DNA from: CAVXEF01 sp963827315
GTDB lineage: Bacteria; Planctomycetota; Phycisphaerae; Sedimentisphaerales; Anaerobacaceae
Reading direction: 5' to 3'
Assembly: GCA_963827315.1 (NCBI GenBank)
Contig: CAWHAL010000004.1
Coordinates: 620,001-684,000, forward strand
Length of the DNA stretch: 64,000 bases
Shown here: one piece after another, positions 26,677 to 35,931 of the stretch
Numbering within the stretch: position 1 is the first letter of the stretch
Layout of the letters: every line of letters starts with the position of its first letter
Notes under the pieces: model-generated
The model's input: only the letters and a program-made list of their open reading frames with translations
Told to the model about the DNA's origin: nothing
Database searches by the model: none
Position numbers and translations under genes: made by a program

Positions 26677-27894
26677 TTAATGACCCTTTCCGTACCGAAC
26701 TCGGCCAATAATCCCCGGCTCGCCCTCCCTCGCATCGCTCGCCAGCTTCTTTCGAAAAGCTTCCGCCTCCCACCGGTTAATAAAGTCCTGCTCAGCTTTA
26801 TTCAAACTAAGAATACCGCCTATGCAGGACGCATTAGTCCGGATGACAAACGAGTTCTTTACAATGTCTCTGATGGTAGCAGCGATTTTCTGCGTTCCGG
26901 CGACAAAAAGTCCTGCTCCCTTGACCAGAAATGCGGCAGGAGGTTTCTCGCTTTTTTTGATTTTCGAAGTCAGTTTGCCTGCGATTTTCTTTGAATCACA
27001 ATCCTCCACCCACAAGGCGGGGCCGCTGGCGTAAAGCAATTCATCGGGCGTCAAAGCCGGCGGCAAGAGCAGCTTCTGTGCATCTTTTTGGCGCCAAAAC
27101 GCTGCAATTGCATCGTCATAAAAATAGCTTATCATAGCGTATTGGCCGGTCGCCTCATAAAACGCCTTGCGAATCCAAAGCTTCATTTCAGCAATAACTT
27201 TTGGATTTGTCGGTTTGGTTTTGCCGGCTTTTGGCCATTTTAATTTGTCGGAGCAGCGATTTATGACCTTGCGCAGCAGCCGCAGAGCAGCATCGCGGCT
27301 GTTAGCCGAGATGAGAAGCCCGTGCTTTTGAAGAAAAAGAATCGCCGGCTTTCTGCCGAATCGACTTTGATAATCAGCAGTCAGTTCCGCGATTTTCTTT
27401 GCAAGTGTAAAGCCAGGATGTGCATAAGAGACCCAAAGCGGGGGGAACTTTTCATCTTTGAACAGTTTCTCAAGCTCGGCCCGGCCGTTTTTAGCACAGG
27501 CGTATGATAACACAGCAACCGGATGCAGATGAATCACGCACTTGTCAAGAATGGCGTGTAAGTGAGCTTCTATTGATGGGCGAGCGTCGCCGGCGACCTC
27601 ATCATCGCATGCAAGAAGCAGCCGGTTCACCACCTCAGTTTCTCTTGCCTGGACGTTGAGCTTCGCTATTGATTTATCTTTTATAATCGCCAGGACCGAA
27701 TCCAATCGCAGCCTGCGCCACCCGGCTTGCTTGTCCATATCCTTCAAATCTGTACCGCTGGCCTTGATATACATATATTTACCATCTGCCGTTTTTACCG
27801 ACGTATTACCGCCTCCGCCCTGAACGAGGGTCGAATCCTTCCCCGTCACATTTGATATCTTTATCAGGTCCGCTAAGGCTTCGTCCATTATCAC
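26677..27894 (-). CDS. Class II aldolase/adducin-like protein
   Basis: This 405-residue protein has a class II aldolase core at about residues 1-230. GGGGNTSVKTADGKYMYIKASGTD is the phosphate-binding and start region, SIEAHLHAIL holds the likely catalytic Glu, IHLHPVAV gives two metal His, and LFLQKHGLLIS a third. The C-terminal ~170 residues form a second part with further aldolase-like sequence (LFVAGTQKIAATIRDI). This resembles the aldolase half of RhaD-type bifunctional proteins, so a deoxysugar or ketose-1-phosphate substrate is likely. It is 22 bases upstream of the E2 gene. Confidence 0.8.
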   Translation of the reverse strand: MIMDEALADLIKISNVTGKDSTLVQGGGGNTSVKTADGKYMYIKASGTDLKDMDKQAGWRRLRLDSVLAIIKDKSIAKLNVQARETEVVNRLLLACDDEVAGDARPSIEAHLHAILDKCVIHLHPVAVLSYACAKNGRAELEKLFKDEKFPPLWVSYAHPGFTLAKKIAELTADYQSRFGRKPAILFLQKHGLLISANSRDAALRLLRKVINRCSDKLKWPKAGKTKPTNPKVIAEMKLWIRKAFYEATGQYAMISYFYDDAIAAFWRQKDAQKLLLPPALTPDELLYASGPALWVEDCDSKKIAGKLTSKIKKSEKPPAAFLVKGAGLFVAGTQKIAATIRDIVKNSFVIRTNASCIGGILSLNKAEQDFINRWEAEAFRKKLASDAREGEPGIIGRVRYGKGH

Positions 27895-27964
27895 ACATTC
27901 CTTTTTCTATTCATTATCGCTATTTTGCTTTGTCTCTTTTTACAATCCAGATGGTCCCTGATTT

Positions 27965-29662
27965 TTATTCCTTGATTTTTTCTGACTCAAAACTTTCTAA
28001 GAGTTTTTGTTCCGCTTCGCTCGTCCACAATCCCTTACTGAGACATCCGGCAACTTGCGGCATCTTTTCCTTTAGCTTCGTCAACTCCGTAAGCTCCAAA
28101 CCCTTGCAGGCTGGATATACGATGATTTTACCAGCTATTGCTCTGTTTTCAACCGCCCGAATCCCCTCAATTGCACCATCAAGTCCACAGACAGCTCCAA
28201 CAGAGATATTGGTGTCGAGCCTGCCGGATTCGGCTTTCGCCAACACTCGTTTCATATCCTCAAGAACGGAGCCGCTCGTTCCAATAAAATACAATCGCTT
28301 TTCTATGTAGGTGTCTAAGTCGAGCTTCGCGGTAACTGTCGCAGGCAGACCTGCGAATATGTTTATGATGCCCCCTTTCGCAGCGTTTTTAACTGAATCG
28401 GCCGCCAGTTCTGGTGTCGGCACCATCAATACTACATAATCAAAAGCCTCCGTGAGTTTGGTCCTCATCGGATTATATGCTTTATACCTGACATTGTTCT
28501 TCTCGGCGAGACTTTCAACTGTTTTTGAGAGGACAGCCAGTCTGTTCTCATCCATATCGCCGGCAAAAACACTGACGCCTTCAACTCCCTGACAAATATC
28601 TCGTATCACGTGCATCGTCCCCATAGGCCCGCCCGCGCCGATAACATTGATTTTGTCACCGGCCCGGATTTCACCGGTCTCTGGAATATATTCCATAGAC
28701 TCAGCCGGGTCAGAGCCGGTGGTGCCGACTATTCGAATACCACCGTAATGAACCCAGCCCACCATCGTAACAATGTCTCTGCCGAACCTGCCGCCGCAAA
28801 GAACGATGTTGAGAAGACCGTGCGAAGCAACTTTTGAAAACAAAGCCTCGACTGTTCTCGCCTCAGACCCAAAATAGATTATATCATCATAGCCGGCTTC
28901 GGTAAGCCCCGATATGTTTGCGGCGCAGGTTTCTGTAATATTTAGTCCCGCCGGCGCCGGAAACTTCGAAACCCAGGTTATTTGTGCCGGTCTTCCATAG
29001 CGATTAAACAAGTTGGCAAAAATATCTTTCGTAACATTAATGTCGGCTACAACCAGCAGCCGGCCATCCGGCTTTAATCTCCGCCGCTCGGCGCTGGCGT
29101 AGGCATCTTCGACACACGCCCACGGCTCCACCAAAGCTATCGCTGAAGCAGAAAGACCTTCTGAAACCGGCATTAACATCGAGTCGCCTTCCGGAGAAGT
29201 GATAACCCTCTCGTCCATCAGCACATATTCCTGAAGCGCACCTTCGAAGTTATACCCGAAAGCGGCGTTAGAACTCGCCGTGCGCAGCCAGCGGTAGTCT
29301 GCTTGAACCAGGTACCGCTGGCCGGGCTTAAAGCTTTCCACCCCGGCGCCAACCGCCTCAACTCTGACTACAGTTTCGTGTCCCGGCACCGTCGCAGCTT
29401 TGCCCGGAACATAGCTCGGTATCTCTTTAAGCACGTCGCAGTCAACGCCGGAAACTATTTTGCTCTTGCGAACGTGCGAGGAAAATTGCTTCAGCAATTT
29501 AAGGTCGGAAAAGCACAGTCCAACAACCTCAACCCTGCAAAGAATCTGATGCTCGCGGGGCGCGAAAACCTTTTTGCATTTATTAAGGACTAATTTGTCC
29601 GGACCGACTAATTGCACAGCGTGCTGTGTCAGCGGCAAGTTGGCTGCATTTTGCGTTTTCAT
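27965..29662 (-). CDS. Zinc-type MDR dehydrogenase, enlarged
   Basis: A 565-residue member of the medium-chain dehydrogenase/reductase superfamily, resembling sorbose-1-phosphate reductases. The GroES-like domain holds GLCFSDLK (Cys ligand), PGHETVVRVEAVGAGVESFKPGQRY and ALVEPWACVEDAY. A normal MDR protein is about 350-400 residues. Here two Rossmann-like parts are visible: GRLLVVADINVTKDIF near residue 205, and the glycine-rich INVIGAGGPMGTMHVI near 340. The reaction is probably oxidation or reduction of a sugar alcohol or sugar phosphate feeding the class II aldolase downstream. Confidence 0.82.
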   Translation of the reverse strand: MKTQNAANLPLTQHAVQLVGPDKLVLNKCKKVFAPREHQILCRVEVVGLCFSDLKLLKQFSSHVRKSKIVSGVDCDVLKEIPSYVPGKAATVPGHETVVRVEAVGAGVESFKPGQRYLVQADYRWLRTASSNAAFGYNFEGALQEYVLMDERVITSPEGDSMLMPVSEGLSASAIALVEPWACVEDAYASAERRRLKPDGRLLVVADINVTKDIFANLFNRYGRPAQITWVSKFPAPAGLNITETCAANISGLTEAGYDDIIYFGSEARTVEALFSKVASHGLLNIVLCGGRFGRDIVTMVGWVHYGGIRIVGTTGSDPAESMEYIPETGEIRAGDKINVIGAGGPMGTMHVIRDICQGVEGVSVFAGDMDENRLAVLSKTVESLAEKNNVRYKAYNPMRTKLTEAFDYVVLMVPTPELAADSVKNAAKGGIINIFAGLPATVTAKLDLDTYIEKRLYFIGTSGSVLEDMKRVLAKAESGRLDTNISVGAVCGLDGAIEGIRAVENRAIAGKIIVYPACKGLELTELTKLKEKMPQVAGCLSKGLWTSEAEQKLLESFESEKIKE

Positions 29663-29668
29663 AAGTTT

Positions 29669-29884
29669 CTAACGTGCTCTGTCTAATATCTGCTGAGCGG
29701 TTGTATCCCCGCTCAAATCGCTGAGATTATTTTCCTGCGGCGGCTGGAACAAACTGCCGAGCTTCCGGAAAAACTCTTTTCTCTTAAGGGATTCGCCAAA
29801 CTTGCTGCTTCTCAGCCGCGGATACAGTTTTGGGCAGGGGCTCCATAGTAAGGATACAATGATATAAGCAATAACAGCACGCAT
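29669..29884 (-). CDS. Small hypothetical protein (71 residues)
   Basis: The ORF begins immediately after the decarboxylase stop at 29885 and ends 6 bases before the MDR gene, which suggests a real gene inside the operon. It starts with a short hydrophobic segment (AVIAYIIVSLLW) and continues as a basic, polar tail. No family is recognised. Translational coupling to the decarboxylase is likely since there is no separate ribosome binding site. Confidence 0.5.
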   Translation of the reverse strand: MRAVIAYIIVSLLWSPCPKLYPRLRSSKFGESLKRKEFFRKLGSLFQPPQENNLSDLSGDTTAQQILDRAR

Positions 29885-31018
29885 TTATTTATTAATGTGT
29901 ACAATCGTGGCGCCGTCAAAACCATTGAATTTTGTTGTGGAAGCAATGCTGTATGCCCCTATGTTTGTCGTATAAAGATAATCTCCGATTTGAAGATTTG
30001 CCGGCAGATGTTCCGACAGAGAGATTTTGTCAAAACTATCGCACGTAGGCCCGACGACGGCACAAACCTCTTGTTTGCCGCGCTTAAACGCGCGAAAATT
30101 CGCAGTCCAGTGGTCGAAAACAACCCCAGAAAATGTACTGTAGACGCCGTCGTTGATGTGATAGAAGATTTTACCGTCTCTCCGTGCCTTTCCGATTATC
30201 TCCGAGACCAGTGCGGCGGCTGTCGCGACCATAAACCGTCCCGGCTCAGCTATAAGCTCTACATCTTCCGGAAATAGTCTCTCGCATTCTGAACGTATTA
30301 TTTTCGCAAGCAGCTCAAATCTGGGAACCCGTGTATCATAGGGCACCGGAAACCCCCCGCCTATATCGACTATTCTCGTATTGTAGCCTTTCTTTCGGCA
30401 AGTCTTAAAAATCTCGGCTGTTATCTGCAGCGCAGAACTGTAATTATCGAAATTGGTGCATTGACTTCCCACGTGAAAGCTCAAACCTTCAACTGTAAGT
30501 CCCAAATCGAAGACCTGTTTTATCAAATTGGCCGCTTCTCCCGGCTCGGCGCCAAACTTCGAACCCATCTCCACCTGTGAGCCGGTATCAGGTACTTTCA
30601 AACGCAAAATTAATCCAGCCGTTGGGCAATACTTCTTTATTTTCTTAACTTCGTCAGCATTGTCATAAGTAACGAGCGGCTTATATCTCTTTATCTTTTT
30701 TAAAGTATGCCTGTCTTTGATTGTGTTGGAGAAAATGATTTTGTCCCAAATGAAAAAATATTTATCACTTTTTTGAAAATGCTTCAGATACTTATAGACC
30801 TGCATAAACTCATTGTAGGAAGCGACATCAAAACTGGCGCCTTCTTTGAAGAGTGTCTCAATTATTTCCTGATTCGAGTTTGCCTTCACTGCGTAATAAG
30901 CCTGGACGTTTGGCAGGTTTTTCCTGAAGGTGCGAAAATTTTGCCTTATCTTGGCGTGGTCGATAATAAACAACGGCGTCCCGTGCTTTTGAGCTAACTT
31001 AACAAGTTCCTTTTTCAT
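29885..31018 (-). CDS. Type III PLP decarboxylase, ornithine/diamino acid
   Basis: This alanine-racemase-fold decarboxylase most resembles eukaryotic-type ornithine decarboxylase. The ATG at 31018 is chosen because GAAGGA lies just upstream; the in-frame TTG at 31030 overlaps that site. The 377-residue protein has AYYAVKAN with the PLP Lys, LSFHVGSQC, IDIGGGFPVPY-type glycine loop, IAEPGRFMV, and GPTCDSFD with the catalytic Cys. That Cys block is typical of ornithine or lysine decarboxylases rather than arginine decarboxylase. It would supply putrescine. A deoxyhypusine-synthase-like gene lies 1.7 kb upstream on the same strand. Confidence 0.87.
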   Translation of the reverse strand: MKKELVKLAQKHGTPLFIIDHAKIRQNFRTFRKNLPNVQAYYAVKANSNQEIIETLFKEGASFDVASYNEFMQVYKYLKHFQKSDKYFFIWDKIIFSNTIKDRHTLKKIKRYKPLVTYDNADEVKKIKKYCPTAGLILRLKVPDTGSQVEMGSKFGAEPGEAANLIKQVFDLGLTVEGLSFHVGSQCTNFDNYSSALQITAEIFKTCRKKGYNTRIVDIGGGFPVPYDTRVPRFELLAKIIRSECERLFPEDVELIAEPGRFMVATAAALVSEIIGKARRDGKIFYHINDGVYSTFSGVVFDHWTANFRAFKRGKQEVCAVVGPTCDSFDKISLSEHLPANLQIGDYLYTTNIGAYSIASTTKFNGFDGATIVHINK

Positions 31019-31134
31019 AATTTCCTTCAATACTTATAGCAACCGCATAAGAATAATCCGTAGTTGTTTTACAATCAAGTGAAACGTTATGCGTAAAGGC
31101 CATCCGTCTTGAATAGATTTTCAAAGAAGAACAT

Positions 31135-31803
31135 TTAAAACGATTTTTCCTCTCGTGACTTTATACGTAATGCATCTTGGGCCTGAGTTGGTAAATGTGA
31201 TAACCATATTGATATGATTGGCTCTTTCACATTGGTGAGATTAACCCATAGTTTCGCATTTACTTTACTATCACCATATATGAGAGCATATGCTCCCGAT
31301 ACTTCATTGCTATCTTCGCGGCCGATATATTTATAATGTTTCTGTAAGTGTTGCTCAAGGTTATCAACAAGTAAAGGCGTCTTTGACAAAGCCTCGCCTT
31401 GAAAATGAATCCCAACAATATTCAGCCGCCTATTACGAAAGTGAAATTCTGCTTGTGTTACAGCATCAAACATTTTTATTGACGGCATATACAGTGTGAA
31501 ATTTTCTTTGCTTGGACGATCCTCTGAATAGAGTGGAATAGCTGAATATGGATGAAAGACTAATAATTCAGCTTCCATAGTTTTGAATGTTTGAAAGTCG
31601 ATAAGGATAGCTCCGTGTTTTCTCAGAGCTCTCTTGGTTTCTGGAACAGACATTCCAAATGAAGTATCGAGAAAAGCATAATCACCTGTAGCACATGAAA
31701 ATGGGAAATAGCGATTAAAATATAGGAACACAAATATGGACGATACGACCACTAGAGCAAATACAGCAACAATTACCTTGACTACATGTTTTGATCTAAT
31801 CAT
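31135..31803 (-). CDS. Single-pass membrane protein, unrecognised
   Basis: The ATG at 31803 has AGGGA 7 bases upstream; an in-frame TTG two codons earlier is less likely. About 222 residues: a hydrophobic anchor at 8-30 (VVKVIVAVFALVVVSSIFVFLYF), then a soluble domain of mixed strands and helices, presumably outside the cytoplasm. Motifs such as DTSFGMSVPETKRAL recall proteins with a short substrate-binding repeat, but no family is recognised. It is AT-rich relative to its flanks and sits with the HEPN gene. Confidence 0.65.
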   Translation of the reverse strand: MIRSKHVVKVIVAVFALVVVSSIFVFLYFNRYFPFSCATGDYAFLDTSFGMSVPETKRALRKHGAILIDFQTFKTMEAELLVFHPYSAIPLYSEDRPSKENFTLYMPSIKMFDAVTQAEFHFRNRRLNIVGIHFQGEALSKTPLLVDNLEQHLQKHYKYIGREDSNEVSGAYALIYGDSKVNAKLWVNLTNVKEPIISIWLSHLPTQAQDALRIKSREEKSF

Positions 31804-31871
31804 GCGCAAATCCCTAATATGACAATCTACAACACGTTTCCCACCGATTTTATCCTGCCATTATGCTAATA

Positions 31872-32693
31872 TCAATGCACCGGCTGAAATGTAGCCTTTA
31901 GGCCATTTTCAAACAAATCGAGTCTCTTTTTATCATCTTTGAATAACTCACTATAGTTTGTTTCAAGAAGAATTTTACTAAATACTCTCCTACATACCTC
32001 TTCAGCAATACGATTCAAATGAAACGCTTTCTCTCCAGACTCCCATTGACATCTTCCATGAACAAGTTCTGATCTGATGTCATAGATTGATTTTAGATCT
32101 TTCTTATCGTATCCAACAAAATTATGAATCCTCTCGGTAAACTTATTCGTAACATTTGTTTCTCGTTCATCTGCCGAAGTTAAGGTTTCAAGGGTATTGA
32201 CATGAAATAACAAAGATTCCAGACATTTTCTTGATCTGTAAGCCAAACTCAGGAAGTAAAGTGCATTTGATGTTCTGGCATTAATATTTTTAAAGACATT
32301 CAACGCAGAAAATAATCTGCATAGTTGACGAAATTCTGAAGCAGTAATCTCTGATGTTGTTTCCGGAGATATGACAAAGGGATAATCATCACGTATTTTT
32401 ATTAATTCACTGGAGTTATCAATCCTATAACGTATAAATACTTTCGATCTCTTGGTCAGTCTAGCGGATATTATAAATGTTATAGAAGCAACTTTAGGAT
32501 CATGTTTGTTTTTATCGATTACCAAACAGAAGGAAGGTTCTGATAAGTGATATTTATCCTCGGTTGACATATTGTCTGGTCTAACAGCTTCAACATCAAT
32601 GTCATTGGTAGATATATGTATTCCTTCTCCAACTTCAAAGGGACAAGTAAGGTCAGAACTTAACTCAAATAATGGATATTGTGCTATCATCAT
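31872..32693 (-). CDS. Apea-like HEPN-domain protein
   Basis: This is about 273 residues from the ATG at 32693 (a GTG at 32714 is possible). The N-terminal half (to about 120) is mostly beta-rich and unrecognised. The C-terminal half is helical with two HEPN features: HVNTLETLTSADER and IYDIRSELVHGRC. The latter contains the R-X4-H motif (RSELVH) that forms the RNase site in active HEPN proteins. Apea-like HEPN domains often occur in conflict or toxin systems. No MNT antitoxin is next to it. The gene is AT-rich and lies in a two-gene patch with the membrane protein at 31.1-31.8 kb. Confidence 0.75.
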   Translation of the reverse strand: MMIAQYPLFELSSDLTCPFEVGEGIHISTNDIDVEAVRPDNMSTEDKYHLSEPSFCLVIDKNKHDPKVASITFIISARLTKRSKVFIRYRIDNSSELIKIRDDYPFVISPETTSEITASEFRQLCRLFSALNVFKNINARTSNALYFLSLAYRSRKCLESLLFHVNTLETLTSADERETNVTNKFTERIHNFVGYDKKDLKSIYDIRSELVHGRCQWESGEKAFHLNRIAEEVCRRVFSKILLETNYSELFKDDKKRLDLFENGLKATFQPVH

Positions 32694-32740
32694 GCCAACA
32701 TAATAACCTGTCACACTTTTTGCTTATGGCATTTTTTTGT

Positions 32741-33919
32741 TCACAGTTTCTTTATTAGATTTTTAAGTTTTTCCACTTCCTTATTATTTTCAAGATACGA
32801 CTCAATCAGTTTTTTATGCAGTTCATCGCCTCTGTCATATAATCTCTTTAGCTTCTTCGGTTTAGTCGCCTGTATGGTATATGCCGTCATCATAGGAAAT
32901 GCTACTGTAACATCGAGGTATGCCGTAACAGTTTCTTCGAGTTTTGTTGGGTCGATTTTACCCCAACTGGCTGCTTCAGATGGCGGAGCGCCCGACAATC
33001 CGCCCGTATCCGGCCGGGCATCGGTTATATTTATATCATAATCCTGGCCCAGTTCCGGAATCATCAGGACTTCCTGAATCTGAGGCTCGGTCTGGAGCAT
33101 AAAGTTTTTCGGACTGCCGCCGCCAATCAGAATGACTGCGGTCTTGCCTTTTTCATATCTTTTGGCATTTAAGACGATAGCTGTCGAATCGTTGACATCG
33201 ATACTCGGATTTATTTTCAGCTTGAATAAATTCCGCAGACCCGCTGCTTCCGCCAGAAGCTCAAGGCCGGCCACATTCATTCCGATTGTCGAATCGCCCG
33301 GCGATGACGTAAAAACAGGAATGCCGCTCCTGTAAGCCGCTGCTAAAATGCTCACCTCGCCGAGATTGTTTTTCTGTTCGAGTTCGCTGACGATTTTGCC
33401 GAGATGATGATAAAATTCGCGAGTACCCATCTCCTTCTGAAATTCAGGTCTGACAAGTATCTCTCTTAATCTCCTGTCGGTCTCCATCAGGACGTCTTCG
33501 TAATCGAACAGTATGTCATATATCCTTGTTATGCCCTTTGCTCTCAGGTCTGCATCGTCGACGGTGTGGCTTCCCCTGTGCATCGGCAGATTGAAAGCAT
33601 AGTGCAAATCATGGTACATATTCGCACCGGTTGCAACTATCCAGTCGACAAATCCGTGATTCATCAGAGGAATTATCGTCGAAGGCCCCAATCCTGCCGG
33701 CGTCAATGCACCTGCTAAGCTTAATCCTATCGTAACGTCATCCTGTGAGTATCTGTCTTTGAGCAGGTGACAGGCGGCTCTCAACCTTCCGCCGTTATAA
33801 GCATCCAGGTTGTCTATCAGCTTTACTATATCCGTGTCCCTGCCAATCGGCTTTGGAAGAATCCTTTTCCCCGACAGATACTTTGCTTTACCCGGGCAAT
33901 CTGATTTATTATGTTTCAT
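32741..33919 (-). CDS. Deoxyhypusine-synthase-like protein
   Basis: The 392-residue protein belongs to the deoxyhypusine synthase superfamily. It has GLSLAGALTPAGLG, DWIVATGANMYHD, PGDSTIGMNVAG and the catalytic block AASWGKIDP with Lys321, equivalent to the aminobutyl-accepting Lys of eukaryotic enzymes. Bacteria lack eIF5A, so homologues are thought to make homospermidine or a related polyamine from spermidine or putrescine. The nearby ornithine-type decarboxylase fits a polyamine role. The reaction is inferred from family knowledge. Confidence 0.9.
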   Translation of the reverse strand: MKHNKSDCPGKAKYLSGKRILPKPIGRDTDIVKLIDNLDAYNGGRLRAACHLLKDRYSQDDVTIGLSLAGALTPAGLGPSTIIPLMNHGFVDWIVATGANMYHDLHYAFNLPMHRGSHTVDDADLRAKGITRIYDILFDYEDVLMETDRRLREILVRPEFQKEMGTREFYHHLGKIVSELEQKNNLGEVSILAAAYRSGIPVFTSSPGDSTIGMNVAGLELLAEAAGLRNLFKLKINPSIDVNDSTAIVLNAKRYEKGKTAVILIGGGSPKNFMLQTEPQIQEVLMIPELGQDYDINITDARPDTGGLSGAPPSEAASWGKIDPTKLEETVTAYLDVTVAFPMMTAYTIQATKPKKLKRLYDRGDELHKKLIESYLENNKEVEKLKNLIKKL

Positions 33920-34199
33920 TTTCTCTTCCTGCTAAAAGCATTATTCCTTTCAAACTTTGCCCGTGAATTTTATCAGAAAACAGCAGCTAATAAAAAGTCA
34001 AAATCTAATAAAAAATTAAACTTGTCACTGTAGCATGCCGCCTGACTTGCCTCTGGTTGGGCCTTGTTTGGTGACGGTTTGAAGGAAATTAAGCGGATTA
34101 GCTGAACGTTTTACTAAAAGCAACCCAGAATAACAGTTTCGCTAAAGGAATAACCGTCTGGGTGATTAAATGTAAACGGGCATCAGCAAAGATACCCTG

Positions 34200-35663
34200 T
34201 TATTTCAACCAGTTCGCCCCCATCACTGCAAAGTCATACAAATCTACGTTGCCGTCGCCGTCAAAATCAGCCCCATTACAATCCCCGCAGCTGGAATCCA
34301 GCCAGTTGGACACCAGACACGCCAAATCGACCCAATCAACATCACCATCAGGCTGGCAGTCGCCGTCTATGTGTTCAAATGCTCCCAAATCAGGCGCATC
34401 CCCGTAAAAAGGCTCGTTGACGTCAATACCCGCATCTATCAATAAGCTATCTGGAACAAGGCGCAGAAACCTCAGCTTGGGCAGTTCTCCATCCGGCCCG
34501 CGAGGACGGTCAATCCCGATAGAGTTTGCGTTAGTGTACGTATTAGGGTCTGTAATAGGGGGAAAATTAGGGTCCAGACTTGCAAAATCCGCGTCGGTAA
34601 CTGTAAAACCATTCCAGGAATTATTTGTATCGTCAACATTAGCAGCAATCGTATTCGTGCCTAAGTGCGAAATGCTATTGCGAATTACGAATGCGCTGGA
34701 ATTTAAATCGAATTTAAAATTCTTCTCCAGGTTATTCACGCTGGTACAGTTAAAAAGAGTATTTCCCGTTGTATTTCCGTTTCTGTCGAATCCATTGTGT
34801 TGATTGTTATAACTCATACAGCGAATTACTACGTGGGCGCCGGTGCCCTGCCCCAGTTTAATCCCCTGGCCGTCTCCATTAAAATTAGCCGGCGGGATGC
34901 CCCAGAGATTCACTCCGTTGCGGAAGGCCCAGCAATCCTCAATCCTGACGCTATTGCCGCTATTGCCTGCCTGCCAAAGATCCCAGCCGTCGTCGGAGTT
35001 GTTCCACGCCCGGCAGCCCCTGAATACATTACCCGGCCCAACACTGAATTTTGCCGCAAAACCATCCGCGTCCTCGCCATTATTGTCCGGGTCGAAATTT
35101 AAATAGGAATCGCAGTTTAACACTAAATTATAAGAAGACCCTGTGTGCAGCTGAAGCCCCGGATCTCCGTTCCTGCGCAGAACCAGTCGCTCAAAAGTAT
35201 TGTGCGAGCCCGTGACATTTATGCCGTTATCGCCCGCGTGCTGAATTGTAAAACCTTTAAAATGCCAGTAACTGCCGCTCAAATTGATTCCCCTGTAATC
35301 GCTCCCATACGGCTCCCCTGAGTAATCCAGAATGGGAACCTCGTCCTGATAGGCCTGCAATGTTATCAGGTTGCCGTCCTGACCACTCTTCGAAATCGTG
35401 ATTTTGTCGATATAGTCATGCTGACCGCCGCGAAGATAAATAGTATCGCCCGCGTTAACCTCTCCCACGGCATGGTTAATCGTTTTAAAGGGAGATTCGA
35501 TAGTGCCGCTGTTGCTGTCATTCCCATCCGGCGCGACATAATAATCAGTGCAATACGCAGGGCAGGCACCAAAAAGCATCCCCATCGTCAGCAGCAGGAT
35601 GGGGATATATCGCCTACACGGCCCCCCTTGCAAAACCGATGCATGTGCTCGAAGTGAAATCAT
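34200..35663 (-). CDS. Secreted parallel beta-helix pectin-lyase-like protein with dockerin
   Basis: The 487-residue protein has a signal peptide at the N-terminus (IPILLLTMGMLFGACPAYC). The block TDYYVAPDGNDSNSGTIESPF and DTIYLRGGQHDY is typical of PL9-like pectate lyases, followed by beta-helix coils rich in Asn and Gly (about 60-330). The C-terminal 60 residues form a dockerin-like pair of calcium loops: DGDVDWVDLACLVSNWL and FDGDGNVDLYDFAVMGANWL. That pair is common in planctomycetes. Substrate is probably pectin or a related uronic polymer. Start choice keeps the signal peptide. Confidence 0.85.
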   Translation of the reverse strand: MISLRAHASVLQGGPCRRYIPILLLTMGMLFGACPAYCTDYYVAPDGNDSNSGTIESPFKTINHAVGEVNAGDTIYLRGGQHDYIDKITISKSGQDGNLITLQAYQDEVPILDYSGEPYGSDYRGINLSGSYWHFKGFTIQHAGDNGINVTGSHNTFERLVLRRNGDPGLQLHTGSSYNLVLNCDSYLNFDPDNNGEDADGFAAKFSVGPGNVFRGCRAWNNSDDGWDLWQAGNSGNSVRIEDCWAFRNGVNLWGIPPANFNGDGQGIKLGQGTGAHVVIRCMSYNNQHNGFDRNGNTTGNTLFNCTSVNNLEKNFKFDLNSSAFVIRNSISHLGTNTIAANVDDTNNSWNGFTVTDADFASLDPNFPPITDPNTYTNANSIGIDRPRGPDGELPKLRFLRLVPDSLLIDAGIDVNEPFYGDAPDLGAFEHIDGDCQPDGDVDWVDLACLVSNWLDSSCGDCNGADFDGDGNVDLYDFAVMGANWLK

Positions 35664-35817
35664 CTATCAAACACTATGATAACAAATGGAGGCAAAAAAA
35701 TCAATATAATTACTCCTGATATTTGAATCAAATTTCCCTTAGTAAATGAACGTTTAGGATTTTCGGCAGGTAAACAAAAAGGCAAAGACCTAAGTCCTTA
35801 CCCTGTAGCTAATCATA

Positions 35818-35872
35818 AAACGAGGCCGAAGGGGCTCGAACCCTCAACCTTCGGATCGACAATCCGACGCTC
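35818..35872 (-). repeat. tRNA-Asp 3'-half fragment, 55-bp direct repeat (att-like)
   Basis: These 55 bases are identical to 38815-38869, the 3' half of the intact tRNA-Asp plus three bases past the discriminator. The repeat begins in the D-stem 3' strand and covers the anticodon arm, T arm and 3' acceptor strand. It lacks the 5' acceptor and D loop, so it is no functional tRNA. It lies beyond the stop of the histidine kinase gene (about 60 bases), at the far end of a 3-kb segment whose other end is the intact tRNA. Confidence 0.9.
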
Positions 35873-35931
35873 AGACTGCAAGTGTCGCCATCAAGTGAAG
35901 ACTACCCCACTCAGTAACCCAGCTGAATTGC

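Noticed and set aside
26062..26994. 310-residue ORF on the plus strand
   Set aside because: It is antisense to the E2 and class II aldolase genes and Ser/Ala-rich, as expected of a shadow frame.
34017..34199. Terminator or small RNA between the deoxyhypusine-synthase-like and beta-helix genes
   Set aside because: No convincing stem followed by a T-run was found.
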